Assembly: GCF_009662475.1 (NCBI RefSeq)
Contig: NZ_CP045571.1
Coordinates: forward strand, 1,734,501-1,798,500
From: Acidithiobacillus thiooxidans ATCC 19377
GTDB lineage: Bacteria; Pseudomonadota; Gammaproteobacteria; Acidithiobacillales; Acidithiobacillaceae
Reading direction: 5' to 3'
DNA: 64,000 nt
The notes under the pieces: model-generated
Told to the model about the DNA's origin: nothing
The model's database searches: none
The model's input: the letters and a program-made list of their open reading frames with translations, nothing else
Shown here: positions 37,363-47,284 of the stretch, piece after piece
Position numbering within the stretch: position 1 is the first letter of the stretch
Layout of the letters: the number at the start of each line of letters is the position of its first letter
Program-made: the position numbers and the translations under genes

Positions 37363-37725
37363 ATGATCCATGTAACCGTTGAGATGGACGTCCTGGCTAC
37401 GGCCACCCTGTCCTACCCTGATGACGCACTGAAAGACATCGTTGAACGGGTCGATAACGACCGCGACCAGTTCATCAAAAAACTCAAGCTTAACCGAAAA
37501 TCAGCAACCTCCATGGTCATCGTTGAGGTCCATGACAACCAGGGCCAGAGAATCATGGGACGTACGCTGGTTGAACCCAACTATGCAGATGCCGGCTGTT
37601 TCCTGGAATCAGCCATTATGAACACCACTCCGAAAGACATGTACACCGCTCTCCATAGCCTGTGCATGGATGAGGAATATATTGTGGGAATGCTACCGCA
37701 CCTTGCGCGGAAGTTCCTCCCCTGA
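37363..37725 (+). CDS. Hypothetical protein, 120 residues
   Basis: AAGAGAGGTAATT precedes the ATG. The N-terminal half is beta-rich (IHVTVEMDVLATATLSY) and the C-terminal half helical. No family recognised. It is the last intact element gene before the tRNA. Confidence 0.5.
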   Translation: MIHVTVEMDVLATATLSYPDDALKDIVERVDNDRDQFIKKLKLNRKSATSMVIVEVHDNQGQRIMGRTLVEPNYADAGCFLESAIMNTTPKDMYTALHSLCMDEEYIVGMLPHLARKFLP

Positions 37726-37742
37726 AGACGTACCCGGTTGTC

Positions 37743-37785
37743 AGCCCGTAGCCTCTGAGCATCCGCTCATGCTGCGGGCTTTTTT
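37743..37785 (+). terminator. Intrinsic terminator
   Basis: AGCCCG pairs with CGGGCT, with an inner GAGC/GCTC stem, and is followed by six Ts. The remaining 37786-38038 has no gene, only the direct repeat AAAGTAAACGTAAA near 37850-37873. Confidence 0.75.
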
Positions 37786-38038
37786 GTGTCTGAAAAGTGC
37801 GGAAACCTGTCATGTGCCGTCATGCGGAATCATGCAAGCGCAAGGCTGAAAGTAAACGTAAAGTAAACGTAAACGGTCCCAGCCGGTTAGTGATGATTGA
37901 TTAAATTTGAGGAAAACCATCATAAGATACGTCCCTAAAACTATCGGCCACGCTTTTTATCACATTGAATAAAAAGAAGATATTAACGGTTGAACAATAC
38001 GATACAAGCATGTAGAATAATCACAGTTTAAAGGCATT

Positions 38039-38114
<76 letters not shown>

Positions 38115-38238
38115 AATAAAACAAAGTTTTAGACTTTTATCTAAGCCTTTTTTCTTTGCCATATCGAATTTGCACCGTAATTGCACCACAGTCCAGTCTG
38201 GTTTAACCTCTCGTTAGATACTCATTGCGGGAGGCTAT

Positions 38239-38842
38239 ATGGCATCTATCATTCCAAGTTATGACAGAGAAGGTGAGCGTATCGGCTGGCAGGTTGCTGT
38301 CCGTAAAAAGGGGTTCCCTGCTCAGTACAAAACCTTTCGGACACGGAAAGAAGCGGAAGGATGGGCCACCATCACCGAATCCGAAATGGTGCGTGAGGTT
38401 TGGAGAGACCGTAGCGAAGCGGAAAGCACCACGCTCAAGGAGTGTCTTGAGCGATACGCGCAAGACATCATACCGACGAAAAATGGCGACGGTCGCCGTG
38501 AACGAGGGTTTGCTCGACAATGGCAGGCCCGACCAATTGCTTGTTGCTTTATGGCTTCCATTGATGGTCAAGATGTCTCGGCATCCATTAAAGAAATGGA
38601 ATCCGAGGGTAAAGCGGCGAATACGATACGGCTGCACCTTGCCCTACTCTCTCATTTGTTTGAGGTTGCTCATAAGGAGTGGCGCATGGCATCCCTCATC
38701 AATCCTGTTGAACTAGTGCGCAAGCCCAAATTGCCCCAAGGCCGTGACCGTCGCTTAGTGGATGACGAAGAATCCCGCCCACTATCCGCCTGTCAGTCCA
38801 TCAATCCAGAGCTGGCGTCGATTGTCCGGTTTGCCTGCGGGC
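38239..38842 (+). pseudogene. Truncated tyrosine-recombinase integrase
   Basis: The N-terminal part is that of a phage integrase: the arm-type domain (SYDREGERIGWQVAVRKKGFPAQYKTFRTRKEAEGWA) and the core-binding region (AANTIRLHLALLSHLFEVAHKEW). Sequence homologous to integrases ends at about LASIVRFA, before any catalytic Arg/His/Tyr. The frame then runs antisense into the gene remnant on the minus strand and stops at 38904. It is therefore inactive. Confidence 0.85.
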
Positions 38843-39222
38843 GTGAGTCCACCCCTGGCATGTTCCGGGCAGGCCACATACCAGTAACCGTCACGGACCA
38901 ATAAGGTGCCCGGCAAACCGCAGTGCTCACAAATTCGGCGGGAGCGATTCTCATATTCTTCGACGATCTAAAACAGCGCATGTTTCTGCCGGTCTGTCAA
39001 CACGCCGTCATAGCCATAATAATAACGCATTGTCCCGAATTTCTGTTTGACTTCATGGACGTGAATACGAATGCCATGCCCCTGACCGTAGATTTCCAGC
39101 GTCTGTGACAAAGCACAAAGCAATGGATACCAGCCGTCTTCGCACCAGAAATGATTTTCCCGGTAGTGGCTGTACAGTGCGGGATAATCCCGCCGCAAGG
39201 CCTGTTCCAAGGCAATATCCAT
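38838..39222 (-). pseudogene. Zinc-finger-containing small protein, broken by an amber codon and truncated
   Basis: The frame starts at 39222 (MDIALEQALRRDYPALY) and reads VHEVKQKFGTMRYYY. It meets TAG at 38968-38970, then continues in the same frame with IVEEYENRSRRICEHCG and GYWYVACPEHARGGLTP. CEHCG and CPEH look like a zinc ribbon. The likely original codon at the stop was CAG. The 3' end is lost at the junction with the integrase remnant. Such proteins are common on mobile elements; function unknown. Confidence 0.7.
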
Positions 39223-39273
39223 GTGTATTTTCTCCCCTTATTTTTCTTTAGAGCACGGGCGCATTTCCCAGCG

Positions 39274-39369
39274 TTACGCGCTCCATTCCGGTGGCCGTAG
39301 CATGGCATCGTGATTGCCCAGCACTGGATAAAACCAGGGCGCATCCAACAGATCCAATGCCGCAGCGCT
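39274..39369 (-). pseudogene. Fragment of a calcineurin-like phosphoesterase
   Basis: 31 codons read AALDLLDAPWFYPVLGNHDAML and then stop. The GNHD box is the metal-binding motif of lambda-type protein phosphatases and related phosphoesterases. Both the 5' end and the rest of the domain are missing, so it is a relic between two other minus-strand genes. Confidence 0.6.
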
Positions 39370-39371
39370 GT

Positions 39372-39641
39372 TTATTCGGAAACCTGCACGTCATTGGGCA
39401 GGCGGTCATCGTCTGCCAGATAGTAACGTCCGATATCCACCAAGCCTTCGCGCAGGCTCAGTTCGACGGGCGTTTTTGGATCACGCGCGGACATCGGGTC
39501 GAAATCTTTGTCCAGCAGATTTTGTTCAATGCCATTCCAGATGGACAGAAAAACATCTGAACGCTTATTACCAGCGGCTTCCACGTCCTGTTTGAGTTTT
39601 TCGCCAAGTGCGAGGAGTTGATCTTTGTGGGATGCGGTCAT
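39372..39641 (-). CDS. Hypothetical protein, 89 residues
   Basis: AAAGGAGGCTGAC gives a strong ribosome site for the ATG at 39641. The acidic product contains LLALGEKLKQDVEAAGNKRSDVFLSIWNGIEQNLLDK. No family recognised. It appears to be the only intact gene left of the element inserted beside the tRNA. Confidence 0.5.
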   Translation of the reverse strand: MTASHKDQLLALGEKLKQDVEAAGNKRSDVFLSIWNGIEQNLLDKDFDPMSARDPKTPVELSLREGLVDIGRYYLADDDRLPNDVQVSE

Positions 39642-40353
39642 GTCAGCCTCCTTTTTGTGGAATGACAGTAGTCTGTAGCATATCAAATATATACATTCTT
39701 TTCAGATATCCTGTACTATGGCAGCATGCGGTTTTGTTTTTTTGGTTATACAAAAAATCAGATCGAAAGCTCCCTCCTCCTTCTGTCATCAATGTCTACA
39801 ACGCTGACTGCATTTGTTGCGCCATAGTCTGGTCTGGACGATGAATTTCTGCAGGGAGTGTGTGCTGATACTTTTCGGGTTGGGAGTGAAATGGTAAAAG
39901 CTTTGTGAAACTTTTAGCTGGACAGGGCCTGATTGGGCTGCTCTGCAGTTCTTCCAACCAAGGGCAGGCCCAGACTGAAAGCAGTCGTTCGTATCAGGAG
40001 GATTGCCGTACATAAAAATTTTAATCAACTGCTTGCTGATGTTTGCTCGATAGCATAGTAATATTTATTACAATATGACCGTATCAGAATCTGCCAGAGG
40101 TATTTAAACAGGTAGTTTTTTTCTTATATGGATTATATTGAGCATACGCAGAAAGGATTCTGCACGGTTTGATGCGGTTCCCGTGGAGAGTATAGCACGA
40201 CTTCACTAAGCTGATCCCCTTGAAATTCTTTCTGAAAATTTTGGCTTGCGGTCTTGGAAGCCTACATTCCATCAAAAAAGTCTCACAACATTCGCATTGA
40301 AAGAAGCTAATATATCAAGGTAGAATCCATCTAGGGAGCGCATAGGTTTATTT
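39642..40353. other. Gene-free region upstream of the LysR regulator
   Basis: About 700 bases with no convincing gene on either strand. The stretch 39840-39990 holds short open frames but no ribosome sites. AGACTGAAAGCAGTCGTTC near 39972 resembles AGACTGAAAGCGGTCATTC at 46899 in an IS5-type relic, so part of this may be IS debris. AT-rich sequence near 40030-40080 may hold the regulator promoter. Confidence 0.4.
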
Positions 40354-41352
40354 ATGAATAACAAGCAAAATCAAGAAGAAAAATCGCGATCCTTTCATTC
40401 GCTTTTGCGCCATGTGACTTTTCGGCAATTGCAGATTTTTTCTACGGTTATTCGCATGAAAAGTTTTACCAAGGCAGCGGATGAGCTCTTTCTGGCACAG
40501 CCAACCATCTCCTTGCAAATGAAAAAACTAGGAGAAGCGATAGGGCTTCCTTTATTTGAATCAAGCGGAAAAGAAATTCGACCCACTGATGCCGGTCAGG
40601 ATCTGTATGCAGCCTGCCGGGAGCTATTTCGTACTTTTGAAAACCTGGAAACACAACTTGCTGATCGCAAGGGAATACGTCGGGGAAAATTACGCTTGGG
40701 CGTGGTGACTACTGCCAAATATATTGCTCCGGAGCTACTGGCGGCTTTCGGTCAGCAATTTCCCGGCATCGAGTTTGCCATGACAGTCAGCAATCGCGAT
40801 GAAATCATTCAACGCATCCAGAATGGGGAAGATGATCTCTATGTCATGGGACAGGTACCCGACAACGAGGTTGATGTAGAGGCTATTCCTTTTGCATTGA
40901 ATCCCCTGACGGTCATGGTACCGCGAGGACACCCTCTTACCCGTCAAAAAAAACCTGTCCCACTGCACGCTGTTGCAGAAACTCCCTTTCTCATCCGGGA
41001 ACCGGGATCAGGAACGCGGCATGCTTACTTGCGCCTATTTGAGGAACAAGGCTTGCGGCCCCGGATCACTATGGAGCTCAGCAGCAATGAAGCGATCAAG
41101 CATGCTGTAGCAAGCAGTCTGGGAATATCCATTCTCTCCATTCATTCACTGGCACTGGAAGGAACCAGTGGCCCCATTGAGGTCCTCGAGACGGAACAGT
41201 TTCCAATCTTGCGTAAATGGTTTTTGGTCTATCCCCGAAACCGGCAACTCTCCCTAACAGCAGGAAAATTTTTGGACTTCTCTGTTTCTCAGGAACCCTT
41301 CATTACTAATCGCCTCGTGCAGTTATGGCCTGAACTGGCTCGATATCTCTAA
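40354..41352 (+). CDS. LysR-family regulator, CbbR/CmpR type
   Basis: A 332-residue transcription factor. The helix-turn-helix is at about residues 25-60 (FRQLQIFSTVIRMKSFTKAADELFLAQPTISLQMKKL). The LysR substrate-binding domain follows, with the AIKHAVASSLGISILSIHSL segment. Its sequence and its place directly upstream of dabB-dabA in the same orientation suggest it controls inorganic-carbon uptake, as CbbR-type proteins control carbon-fixation genes. The effector is unknown. Confidence 0.85.
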   Translation: MNNKQNQEEKSRSFHSLLRHVTFRQLQIFSTVIRMKSFTKAADELFLAQPTISLQMKKLGEAIGLPLFESSGKEIRPTDAGQDLYAACRELFRTFENLETQLADRKGIRRGKLRLGVVTTAKYIAPELLAAFGQQFPGIEFAMTVSNRDEIIQRIQNGEDDLYVMGQVPDNEVDVEAIPFALNPLTVMVPRGHPLTRQKKPVPLHAVAETPFLIREPGSGTRHAYLRLFEEQGLRPRITMELSSNEAIKHAVASSLGISILSIHSLALEGTSGPIEVLETEQFPILRKWFLVYPRNRQLSLTAGKFLDFSVSQEPFITNRLVQLWPELARYL

Positions 41353-41474
41353 TAATTTCCGCGCGGACTTGATATATTTATAAAAGTAAATATATTTAAT
41401 TTATATATTAAATTAGAATAAATATTAAAATTTTATTACTGTCTTCCTCGGTCATTTGAACCCTGGAGGTAAGT
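41353..41474 (+). promoter_or_regulatory. AT-rich promoter region of dabBA
   Basis: The stretch from 41370 to 41435 is almost pure A and T, with several T-N11-A pairs of the LysR-box type, but no single site stands out. CCTGGAGGTAAGT is the ribosome site of dabB. Confidence 0.4.
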
Positions 41475-43166
41475 ATGTTTTCAATAGGTTCCATTCCCTG
41501 GCTTACAGGAGCGTTGCTGGCAGCATTGCCTGCCGGACTGATTGTAGCCGCCATTCCCAATGCGCGGACAACAAGACAATCCGCTCTGTCTTATCGTTAC
41601 CGCGTACGTTGGGCGGCGATCTCCGCCTTGGCGATAGCAATAGCTGCAGATATTGGTTTTTTTTGGGGCGCACGAAGTGATTTGATCATCACGGAAATTC
41701 CTCTTGCCGTTCTGCATTTTGATTTTCCCTTGTCAATTGCCGTCAATGGTTTGACCTTGCTCCTGGCCACTCTGGTGTCTTTCGTGATTGTCATGATTGC
41801 GCAGTACAGCGTCGGCTATCTGGATGGCGATCCTCATCAAGCCCGTTTTTTTCGTCTGCTTGCACTTACGGGCGGTTTTTTTCTGATCGCTGTGGTTTCA
41901 GGAAATATCGGCCTGTTTACCCTGGGCATTATCATCATGGGGTTCAGCCTGAACAAGCTCTTGAAGTTTTACGCTGATCGGCCCAAAGCGATCATGGCCG
42001 CCCATAAAAAGTCGCTTTTTACCAGAGCCGCCGATATGGCCCTGGTGGCGGCTACCCTGCTCATCGGGCAGCAAGTTGGCAGCCTCGAGTTTGCTTCCAT
42101 CCGTTACTTTGTGGAGCACTCGGAAAGTATTCCCTGGGCTTTGCAGCTGGCTGCCTGGTTGATTGTGATGGCAGTGATTCTGAAAAGCGCTCATTTTCCT
42201 TTTCAAGGCTGGTTGATTCAGGTCATGGAGGCACCGACCCCGGTATCCGCTTTGATGCACGCGGGCGTGGTATATAGTGGTGCCATTATAGCCCTTCGCA
42301 CCAGTTCGCTCTTGATACGCGTTCCTGATGCACTGATTTTACTGGGTTTCATGGGCCTTGCTTCGGTGATTATTGCCTCGCTGGTCATGACTACCCAGAC
42401 TTCCATCAAATCCATGCTGGCTTGGTCAACTACGGCGCAACTGGGATTCATGTCACTGGAATTGGGTCTTGGCCTGTTCCCTCTGGCATTGCTGCACTTG
42501 ACGGGTCACTCGCTTTACAAGGCGCATGCGTTTCTGTCTTCGGGCAGTGTCACCGATCAATTGCGGCAAGTACCAACCGGGGGTAAGAAAATACCCGGCA
42601 TGGGTTCATGGCTATTGGCGACGGTGCTGGGAGCGCTGATTGCCGGGGGAGGTGCATGGCTTTTCGGAGAAAATCCACTCCAAAATCCGACCTGGTTCGC
42701 ATTGGTGATGATTGTCGCCATAGCTATCTCGCAGATCATGATCAGGGGCTTTCTGTTCAGCACGATGCCTGATCGGGTTACGTCCTTAATCGTTGCCATA
42801 AGCATGGGGTTTACCTATCTGGTTCTGCATACACTTTTTGTGTGGGGTTTCACTTCAAATCTGACCCGCTCCTTGCCCGTTGTATCGGTTTCCTACCTCG
42901 CACTGGTTGCCTTGACGGCCATAGGGTTTCTGATACTGAGCTGGTTACAGGGTCCCGGACGCAGATTGTTGCCTCAAAATCTGCAGATGATCCTGTTTAC
43001 CCATCTTTACAATGGGTTATATACAGATTACTGGGTAGAGCAGATTTCGCATCGCTTTTGGTCCGAACGCGTCAGTGTGCAACTCCCACGCAAAAATCTT
43101 GCCGTGGAATCCTTACAAACCATCGCACAAAACCAGAATATTCCTGAAAAGTCTGGAGGCATCTAA
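41475..43166 (+). CDS. dabB: DabB, membrane subunit of the DAB inorganic-carbon pump
   Basis: A 563-residue member of the NuoL/MrpA proton-antiporter family with about 14 hydrophobic segments. Signature stretches are YSVGYLDGDPHQARFFRLLALTGGFF and the ligand-like core KSAHFPFQGWLIQVMEAPTPVSALMHAGVVYSGA. In Halothiobacillus and Bacillus, DabB forms a complex with DabA that is driven by an ion gradient to trap bicarbonate. The stop overlaps the dabA start (TAATG). It would supply CO2/bicarbonate for autotrophic growth in acid, where dissolved inorganic carbon is scarce. Confidence 0.92.
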   Translation: MFSIGSIPWLTGALLAALPAGLIVAAIPNARTTRQSALSYRYRVRWAAISALAIAIAADIGFFWGARSDLIITEIPLAVLHFDFPLSIAVNGLTLLLATLVSFVIVMIAQYSVGYLDGDPHQARFFRLLALTGGFFLIAVVSGNIGLFTLGIIIMGFSLNKLLKFYADRPKAIMAAHKKSLFTRAADMALVAATLLIGQQVGSLEFASIRYFVEHSESIPWALQLAAWLIVMAVILKSAHFPFQGWLIQVMEAPTPVSALMHAGVVYSGAIIALRTSSLLIRVPDALILLGFMGLASVIIASLVMTTQTSIKSMLAWSTTAQLGFMSLELGLGLFPLALLHLTGHSLYKAHAFLSSGSVTDQLRQVPTGGKKIPGMGSWLLATVLGALIAGGGAWLFGENPLQNPTWFALVMIVAIAISQIMIRGFLFSTMPDRVTSLIVAISMGFTYLVLHTLFVWGFTSNLTRSLPVVSVSYLALVALTAIGFLILSWLQGPGRRLLPQNLQMILFTHLYNGLYTDYWVEQISHRFWSERVSVQLPRKNLAVESLQTIAQNQNIPEKSGGI

Positions 43167-45574
43167 TGAATACAAGCAATACAGTAAATACCGAACAACT
43201 TTTTGATCGAGTGATGCGCCGGATTGCTCCGGTCTGGCCCCTGGACAGTTTTGTAGCCGTCAATCCTTATTGGGGGTTCGCCGACCAACCTTTTTCGCAG
43301 GTAGCCGCACAGCTTCAGGAGACGGTTGGCGAGCGGGTATTGATGGATCGACGCTGGTATGCAGATCTTCTGCAAACGGGCAAGCTGGATATGGCCGATA
43401 TTCTTCAGGCCGCAGAAGATCTGGGCCAGTCCACAGACGAAGGAGACTGGAGAGCCTATCTCCGGGAAGATCCCGAATTACCCATGCGCCTGCCCCGATT
43501 GCCGGAATTAATGGATCGTCGGGGACATGCTTCCATTTCACAGTACGTGGTAGAGCAGATCAGTCACTTTTTGGCGGCCTATTATGATCGGGGGCAATCC
43601 TTGTGGAGTTTTCCCAAGGACAACCGGCTGGGACTCTATGCGACTTGGCGGCAATACACCCTTACGGATCGTAGCCTGGGTCCTTTAGGACTCAAAAAAA
43701 TTCGTCCCGGGCTGCTCGCTATGCCAGCCGATGCGGCACAGGCGAGAATATGGGCCTTGCAACATCTGGCCATTCCAACAACTGCAGAAGAGGCCTATTT
43801 ACTGGTACTCCTGAAATCCGTTGGAGGCTGGGCCAGCTGGTGTCGTTATCTGCTTTGGCAGGCAGAATTGCAAGGCGATCAGCAAGAGGATCTCGCTGAT
43901 TTACTCACCATCCGCATGGTTTGGGAAGCGCTTCTGCGTCAGGTAGCGCAACCCAAGATCATCGAGCGTTGGCGGAAACAGATTGAGGGATGGATTGTTG
44001 ACAACAAAACTTCGGATAATGCCAATGCCGAGCGGGGAGAAGTGCTGCTGCGCGCAACGGAAATAGCCTACCGTCGACAGGTGGCAACGAAAATTCGTCG
44101 CTCACCGGCGCAAAAATCCCAGAGCAAAGCTCAGGTACAGGCTGCCTTTTGTATTGATGTCCGTTCGGAAGTGTTTCGGCGGCATCTTGAGGGTGTTTTG
44201 CCTTCGCTGGAAACGATTGGATTCGCAGGATTCTTTGGCGTGTTAATGGATTATCAGCGACAGGGAGATGCTGGAGCAAGAACACAGTCGCCCGTCCTGC
44301 TCAACCCCAGTGTGCATGTCCAGGAAGAGGCACCCGAAGCCGTTATTCAAAACCGATTTCGTCGCTTACGCCGGGGAGCTGCATGGAAACAATTCAAACT
44401 TTCGGCCTCGTCCTGTTTTTCTTTCGTGGAAACCGCCGGTCTGTCTTATGTGGGCAAGCTACTGGCAGACAGCTTAGGATGGCACCGGGCTTCCGTACCC
44501 CCCGACGAAGCAGGTTTGAATGCAGCGGAAAGAGCCAGTCTGCAGTGTGTTCTGCCCGGGTCGTTAACCCTGCAGGAACGAACCGCCATGGCTGAGTTTA
44601 TTCTGAATGGTCTGGGTTTGAATCGGGGAATGGCCCCCATGGTTCTACTCGTAGGTCATGGTAGTTCCACCACCAATAATCCGCACCGTGCGGGACTGGA
44701 TTGTGGCGCTTGTGCCGGGCAAACCGGGGAGGTAAACGCCAAAGCTGCAGCGCGTTTGCTCAATGATGCCGGGGTTCGGGAGGCTTTGGTGCAAAAAGGT
44801 TGGGATATAAAGCCTGATACCTGCTTTGTGCCGGCGCTGCACGATACCACTACGGATCAGGTGGAGATTTTGGGTGAGTGGAATAACCCCAGACTGGACA
44901 ACCCGCTTCTCGAAGAAGTACGTGAGGCGCTGGCTAAGGCAGCCAACCTTACCCGACTGGAAAGGATATTGCGCCTGGAGGCTAATCTGCAGGATCAGGA
45001 CGCTGTCGCCAAAAATATGAACTTCCGGGGCCGCGACTGGTCGCAGGTCCGTCCCGAATGGGCATTGGCAGGTAACGCCGCTTTCATCGCTGCTCCACGC
45101 TGGCGCACGCGGGAAATGAACCTGGGAGGGCGCGCCTTTCTTCACGACTACGATGTAGCCAAAGATCCGGATTTTGCAGTTTTGACGCTGATTATGACGG
45201 CACCGCTGATTGTGGCCAACTGGATCAACATGCAGTATTACGGCTCTATTGTGGATAACCAGCGCCAGGGCTGTGGGAACAAGGTGCTGCATAACGTGGT
45301 GGGAGGCACTATCGGGGTTCTGGAAGGGAACGGGGGGGATCTGCGTATCGGTCTTTCTGAACAGTCCTTGCGGGATAGTAACGGAGGGCTTCAGCACGAG
45401 CCATTGCGTTTGTCTGCCTTCATTGAAGCGCCAACGGAGGTGATGGATCGCATCATCGGGAATAGCACGATTCTGGGCCAGCTTGTTGATAATCGCTGGC
45501 TCACTATTGTGCAAATTGCTCCCGATGGCAGTCTCTTTGAGCGTCGTGCCAAAAATCAGTGGGTATTGATGTAG
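43166..45574 (+). CDS. dabA: DabA, carbonic-anhydrase-like subunit of the DAB pump
   Basis: An 802-residue DUF2309 protein. Zinc-site residues by comparison with the Halothiobacillus enzyme are C329 and D331 (FCIDVRSE), H498 (VGHGSSTTNNPH) and C513 (LDCGACAG); the H-to-C spacing of 15 is the same. It is cytoplasmic and works only with DabB. Ribosome site GTCTGGAGGCATCT. The gene looks complete and, with dabB, forms an intact two-gene operon in a region where many other genes are broken. Confidence 0.93.
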   Translation: MNTSNTVNTEQLFDRVMRRIAPVWPLDSFVAVNPYWGFADQPFSQVAAQLQETVGERVLMDRRWYADLLQTGKLDMADILQAAEDLGQSTDEGDWRAYLREDPELPMRLPRLPELMDRRGHASISQYVVEQISHFLAAYYDRGQSLWSFPKDNRLGLYATWRQYTLTDRSLGPLGLKKIRPGLLAMPADAAQARIWALQHLAIPTTAEEAYLLVLLKSVGGWASWCRYLLWQAELQGDQQEDLADLLTIRMVWEALLRQVAQPKIIERWRKQIEGWIVDNKTSDNANAERGEVLLRATEIAYRRQVATKIRRSPAQKSQSKAQVQAAFCIDVRSEVFRRHLEGVLPSLETIGFAGFFGVLMDYQRQGDAGARTQSPVLLNPSVHVQEEAPEAVIQNRFRRLRRGAAWKQFKLSASSCFSFVETAGLSYVGKLLADSLGWHRASVPPDEAGLNAAERASLQCVLPGSLTLQERTAMAEFILNGLGLNRGMAPMVLLVGHGSSTTNNPHRAGLDCGACAGQTGEVNAKAAARLLNDAGVREALVQKGWDIKPDTCFVPALHDTTTDQVEILGEWNNPRLDNPLLEEVREALAKAANLTRLERILRLEANLQDQDAVAKNMNFRGRDWSQVRPEWALAGNAAFIAAPRWRTREMNLGGRAFLHDYDVAKDPDFAVLTLIMTAPLIVANWINMQYYGSIVDNQRQGCGNKVLHNVVGGTIGVLEGNGGDLRIGLSEQSLRDSNGGLQHEPLRLSAFIEAPTEVMDRIIGNSTILGQLVDNRWLTIVQIAPDGSLFERRAKNQWVLM

Positions 45575-45658
45575 TTGTTTCCAGGGTATGGAACAGGATT
45601 CCATGCCCATATCAGCTACACAAACAGCCTAAAAGCAATCTTATTAGGGGAGAACGCC

Positions 45659-46537
45659 ATGCATTCAAAACCATTCCCAACCAATCAGGAGTCTATGTCT
45701 TATTATTTAAAAAAACATATTGCATTTATAACAAAACATGGAAAAGAGGCGGTAATTATTCCAGTTCTAGAAAAAAATTTGCAATGCTACATAACGCATG
45801 TAAAGCATTACGATACTGATCAACAGGGTACTTTTACCCGAGATATTGAAAGGGTTGACAATCAGTTAAATACTGCCCGACATAAAGCAAGGATTGGCAT
45901 GGAGATGAGCGGGCTCAATTTAGGCTTGGCCAGTGAAGGTGCTTTTGGCCCAGATCCTTTTACGGGTTTGATCCCCTGGAATCGAGAAATCATTGTACTC
46001 ATTGACAATGAGACAAAGACTGAAATTATAGGAGAAGCACAAGGGCCGGGTAATCACCAGCATCTCATCACTTCAAATTGGTCAGAAGCATTAACTTTTG
46101 GTAAAAAAGTGGGATTTCCTGACCAGTTAATCATTATTCGGCCTGATCATGAAAGTGATAACAGGATAATAAAAAACATAACCAGTTGGGATCTATATGA
46201 AAAAATATTCCATGATGTGATTAACAACTCCACTACAGGATATGCTTTTATTGAAACAGATGGTCGGGCTTACGCCAATCCGAAGAGGATGGAAATGATT
46301 GCCAAGGCAACAAAAGATTTGCTCATAAAAATGCAATCCTGTTGTCCTGACTGCGGAACTCCCGGATTTACTGTAATCGAGCGCTTTCCAGGATTGCCTT
46401 GCAAGAACTGCAATGGACCTACCAAGATATTTTATATGGATTTATACGCATGTCAAAAATGTGGAGAACACAGGGAAATAAGATGCACAGATCAGGAATG
46501 GGCGGATCCTCTTTATTGCGATTTTTGCAATCCATGA
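45659..46537 (+). CDS. DUF6671-like zinc-ribbon protein
   Basis: A 292-residue cytoplasmic protein. The C-terminal third carries four Cys pairs of zinc-ribbon type: CCPDCG, CKNCN, CQKCG and CDFCN (about residues 220-291). The N-terminal part includes NTARHKARIGMEMSGLNLGLASEGAFGPDPFTG, which recalls the DUF6671 family. GGGGAGAACGCC precedes the ATG at 45659. It lies 84 bases after dabA and may share its transcript. Function unknown. Confidence 0.65.
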   Translation: MHSKPFPTNQESMSYYLKKHIAFITKHGKEAVIIPVLEKNLQCYITHVKHYDTDQQGTFTRDIERVDNQLNTARHKARIGMEMSGLNLGLASEGAFGPDPFTGLIPWNREIIVLIDNETKTEIIGEAQGPGNHQHLITSNWSEALTFGKKVGFPDQLIIIRPDHESDNRIIKNITSWDLYEKIFHDVINNSTTGYAFIETDGRAYANPKRMEMIAKATKDLLIKMQSCCPDCGTPGFTVIERFPGLPCKNCNGPTKIFYMDLYACQKCGEHREIRCTDQEWADPLYCDFCNP

Positions 46538-46624
46538 TCATGTTAATATTTTTTTATGCATATCGAAAAAACTCTCTATTTCGATTGTATATGATAAAAG
46601 ATAAACAGTTGGAAGGAACAGGAT

Positions 46625-46980
46625 ATGACCGATGAAGCCCAGAAAAAGCGCGATCAAAACCGACCTGTTTTCCGCAGATCTGTACCATCGGAACAGGGTC
46701 AGTTGAAATCCACTTCTGCGGATTGGCTGCCATATCGATTTTACGGCACTAGCAGCGCAGGTATATGGCGCCACCCATCGGTCGATGGGTGGCCGCACGT
46801 CCTATCCCACCGAAGTTATGCTGCGGATCCTGGTATTGAAGGTCTGTATAATCTGTCAGATGAACAGCTATCGGATGACGGTAATTGTTGCAATTGCAGA
46901 CTGAAAGCGGTCATTCAGCAGCGGAAAGCAAATGGCCCAAAGCAGTTATCCAAGTTGAGTATCACCAGTGCCCGGAGCTA
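46625..46980 (+). pseudogene. IS5-type transposase relic
   Basis: Fragments of an IS5-group N-terminus appear in shifting frames: HIDFTALAAQVYGATH and YPTEVMLRILVLK in one, GLYNLSDEQLSDD in another. The DDE core and both ends are gone. It is a decayed insertion sequence. Confidence 0.65.
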
Positions 46981-47033
46981 GGCCATAAATTGCTTTATCT
47001 GGCCGATACATTGCTGTGAAAATTCAATGTGAT

Positions 47034-47284
47034 TCATAAACTGAATCTGGCTGGGGTAAAAAACCCAGGGTCTATTATCCTTTTGAAGCTCAGTTTCAGC
47101 AGCAGGTGATAGAAAATCATTTCCTGATGATTTCGGGGAAGTAGATCGATACCCAGCCATAGATGATCCCCGTGGAGTAGTACTTCAACATCACTACCGA
47201 TCTCCACGTCAAAGGTGGAACCTGCGGACCAGCGACTCGAGGCCTCTACCCTGAAATGGAGGTCATGCTTGACACCGTACTATG
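47034..47284 (-). pseudogene. Gene remnant cut by the mer promoter
   Basis: An open frame without a start codon reads HFRVEASSRWSAGSTFDVEIGSDVEVLLHGDHLWLGIDLLPRN and so on to a stop at 47034-47036. Composition looks like a real protein, perhaps PilZ-like, but this is a guess. Its 5' end runs into the mer promoter, so arrival of the mer module may have truncated it. Confidence 0.4.

Noticed and set aside
44645-45610. A 321-residue frame antisense to dabA
   Set aside because: It is a shadow of the conserved DabA coding sequence, with no start signal.
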